Source: Candidatus Levyibacteriota bacterium (GTDB taxonomy: Bacteria; Patescibacteriota; Microgenomatia; Levybacterales; UBA12049). Taken from it: a stretch of 12,347 nt of DNA. Positions 12,178 to 12,347 of the stretch are shown piece after piece; positions within the stretch are counted from its first letter, which is position 1; every line of letters starts with the position of its first letter. The position numbers and the translations under genes were made by a program. The notes under the pieces are model-generated. The model ran no database searches. It was not told where the DNA came from and saw nothing but the letters and a program-made list of their open reading frames with translations. The stretch is taken from assembly GCA_903872785.1 (NCBI GenBank), contig CAIQLZ010000017.1, positions 1-12,347 of the forward strand, read 5' to 3'.

Positions 12178-12347
12178 ATGAAATCGGAAAATATTCGGAA
12201 CATTGCCGTAATTGCCCATGTTGATCATGGAAAAACGACACTGGTTGACTTTATGCTTAAGCAGTTTAATGCTTTCCGCGCAAACGAAGCAGAAATGAAC
12301 CAAACGACTATCCTTGATTCAAACCCATTGGAAAGAGAACGGGGAAT
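12178..12347 (+). CDS. typA: GTP-binding protein TypA/BipA (3' partial)
   Basis: The window holds the first 56 codons. The sequence shows the G1 P-loop AHVDHGKTT (residues 13-21) in the translation-factor form. It continues to TTILDSNPLERERG, the switch I region characteristic of TypA/BipA; LepA, the nearest alternative, has AHIDHGKST and a DSMDLERERG variant. TypA is a ribosome-associated GTPase that assists 50S assembly and growth under stress. The start is supported by GAGGAAA 8 nt upstream and by the conserved N-terminus. It is divergent from the deacetylase gene. Confidence 0.94.
   Translation, partial: MKSENIRNIAVIAHVDHGKTTLVDFMLKQFNAFRANEAEMNQTTILDSNPLERERG

Noticed and set aside
1..12347. 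Recoding of TGA (as in Gracilibacteria), because no intact gene ends in TGA
   Set aside because: All genes are uninterrupted without reading TGA as an amino acid, and Trp is encoded by TGG. With about a dozen genes, absence of TGA stops can be chance.

Overview
The window looks like a chromosomal segment of an AT-rich bacterium of the Candidate Phyla Radiation (Patescibacteria), most likely a Microgenomates-type lineage. This is inferred from several traits. Thr-Pro linkers occur in three surface proteins. A small anchored protein ends in a CSACD...C...NC tail next to a sortase. The toxin-antitoxin pair, the DUF2079 protein and the Maf protein are of types I associate with these genomes. Both tRNA genes lack an encoded CCA. 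No intact gene ends in TGA (TAA dominates, two TAG). I cannot run a taxonomic search.

Layout. 1-1416: 3' part of a secreted protein made of tandem eight-cysteine modules joined by Thr-Pro linkers and closing with a seven-bladed propeller. 1417-1948: no intact gene, but an inverted-repeat structure and a small gene broken by one frameshift. 1949-3072: a Fic-family enzyme (minus strand) with a consensus promoter carrying three helically phased repeats. 3089-4187: two copies of a ~138 bp element, each ending on a tRNA 3' end, flanking a RelE/ParE-type toxin-antitoxin operon; the second copy runs into tRNA-Lys(CTT). 4350-4781: small membrane protein. 4935-6738: surface cassette of an anchored protein, a sortase-substrate-like protein lacking a signal peptide, and a sortase. 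6880-7458: Maf nucleotide pyrophosphatase. 7499-9831: tRNA-Arg(TCG), then only 6 nt later a DUF2079 membrane protein, then an ATP-cone/PD-(D/E)XK nuclease-like protein. 9833-12056 (minus): DNA polymerase IV and a membrane-anchored polysaccharide deacetylase. 12178-end: start of the TypA/BipA GTPase.

How it fits together. Much of the window concerns the cell envelope: surface propeller, sortase and substrate, deacetylase and DUF2079 protein. The stretch 1.4-4.3 kb looks like an accessory island, with a gene remnant, a Fic enzyme, a TA pair and tRNA-associated repeats. A recurring regulatory theme is that several genes have a recognisable sigma70-type promoter with a 17-bp spacer ending only 6-9 nt before the ATG and no Shine-Dalgarno sequence, so leaderless mRNAs are predicted. 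Other genes keep ordinary leaders with a Shine-Dalgarno. I see no convincing intrinsic terminator, CRISPR array, IS element or replication origin.
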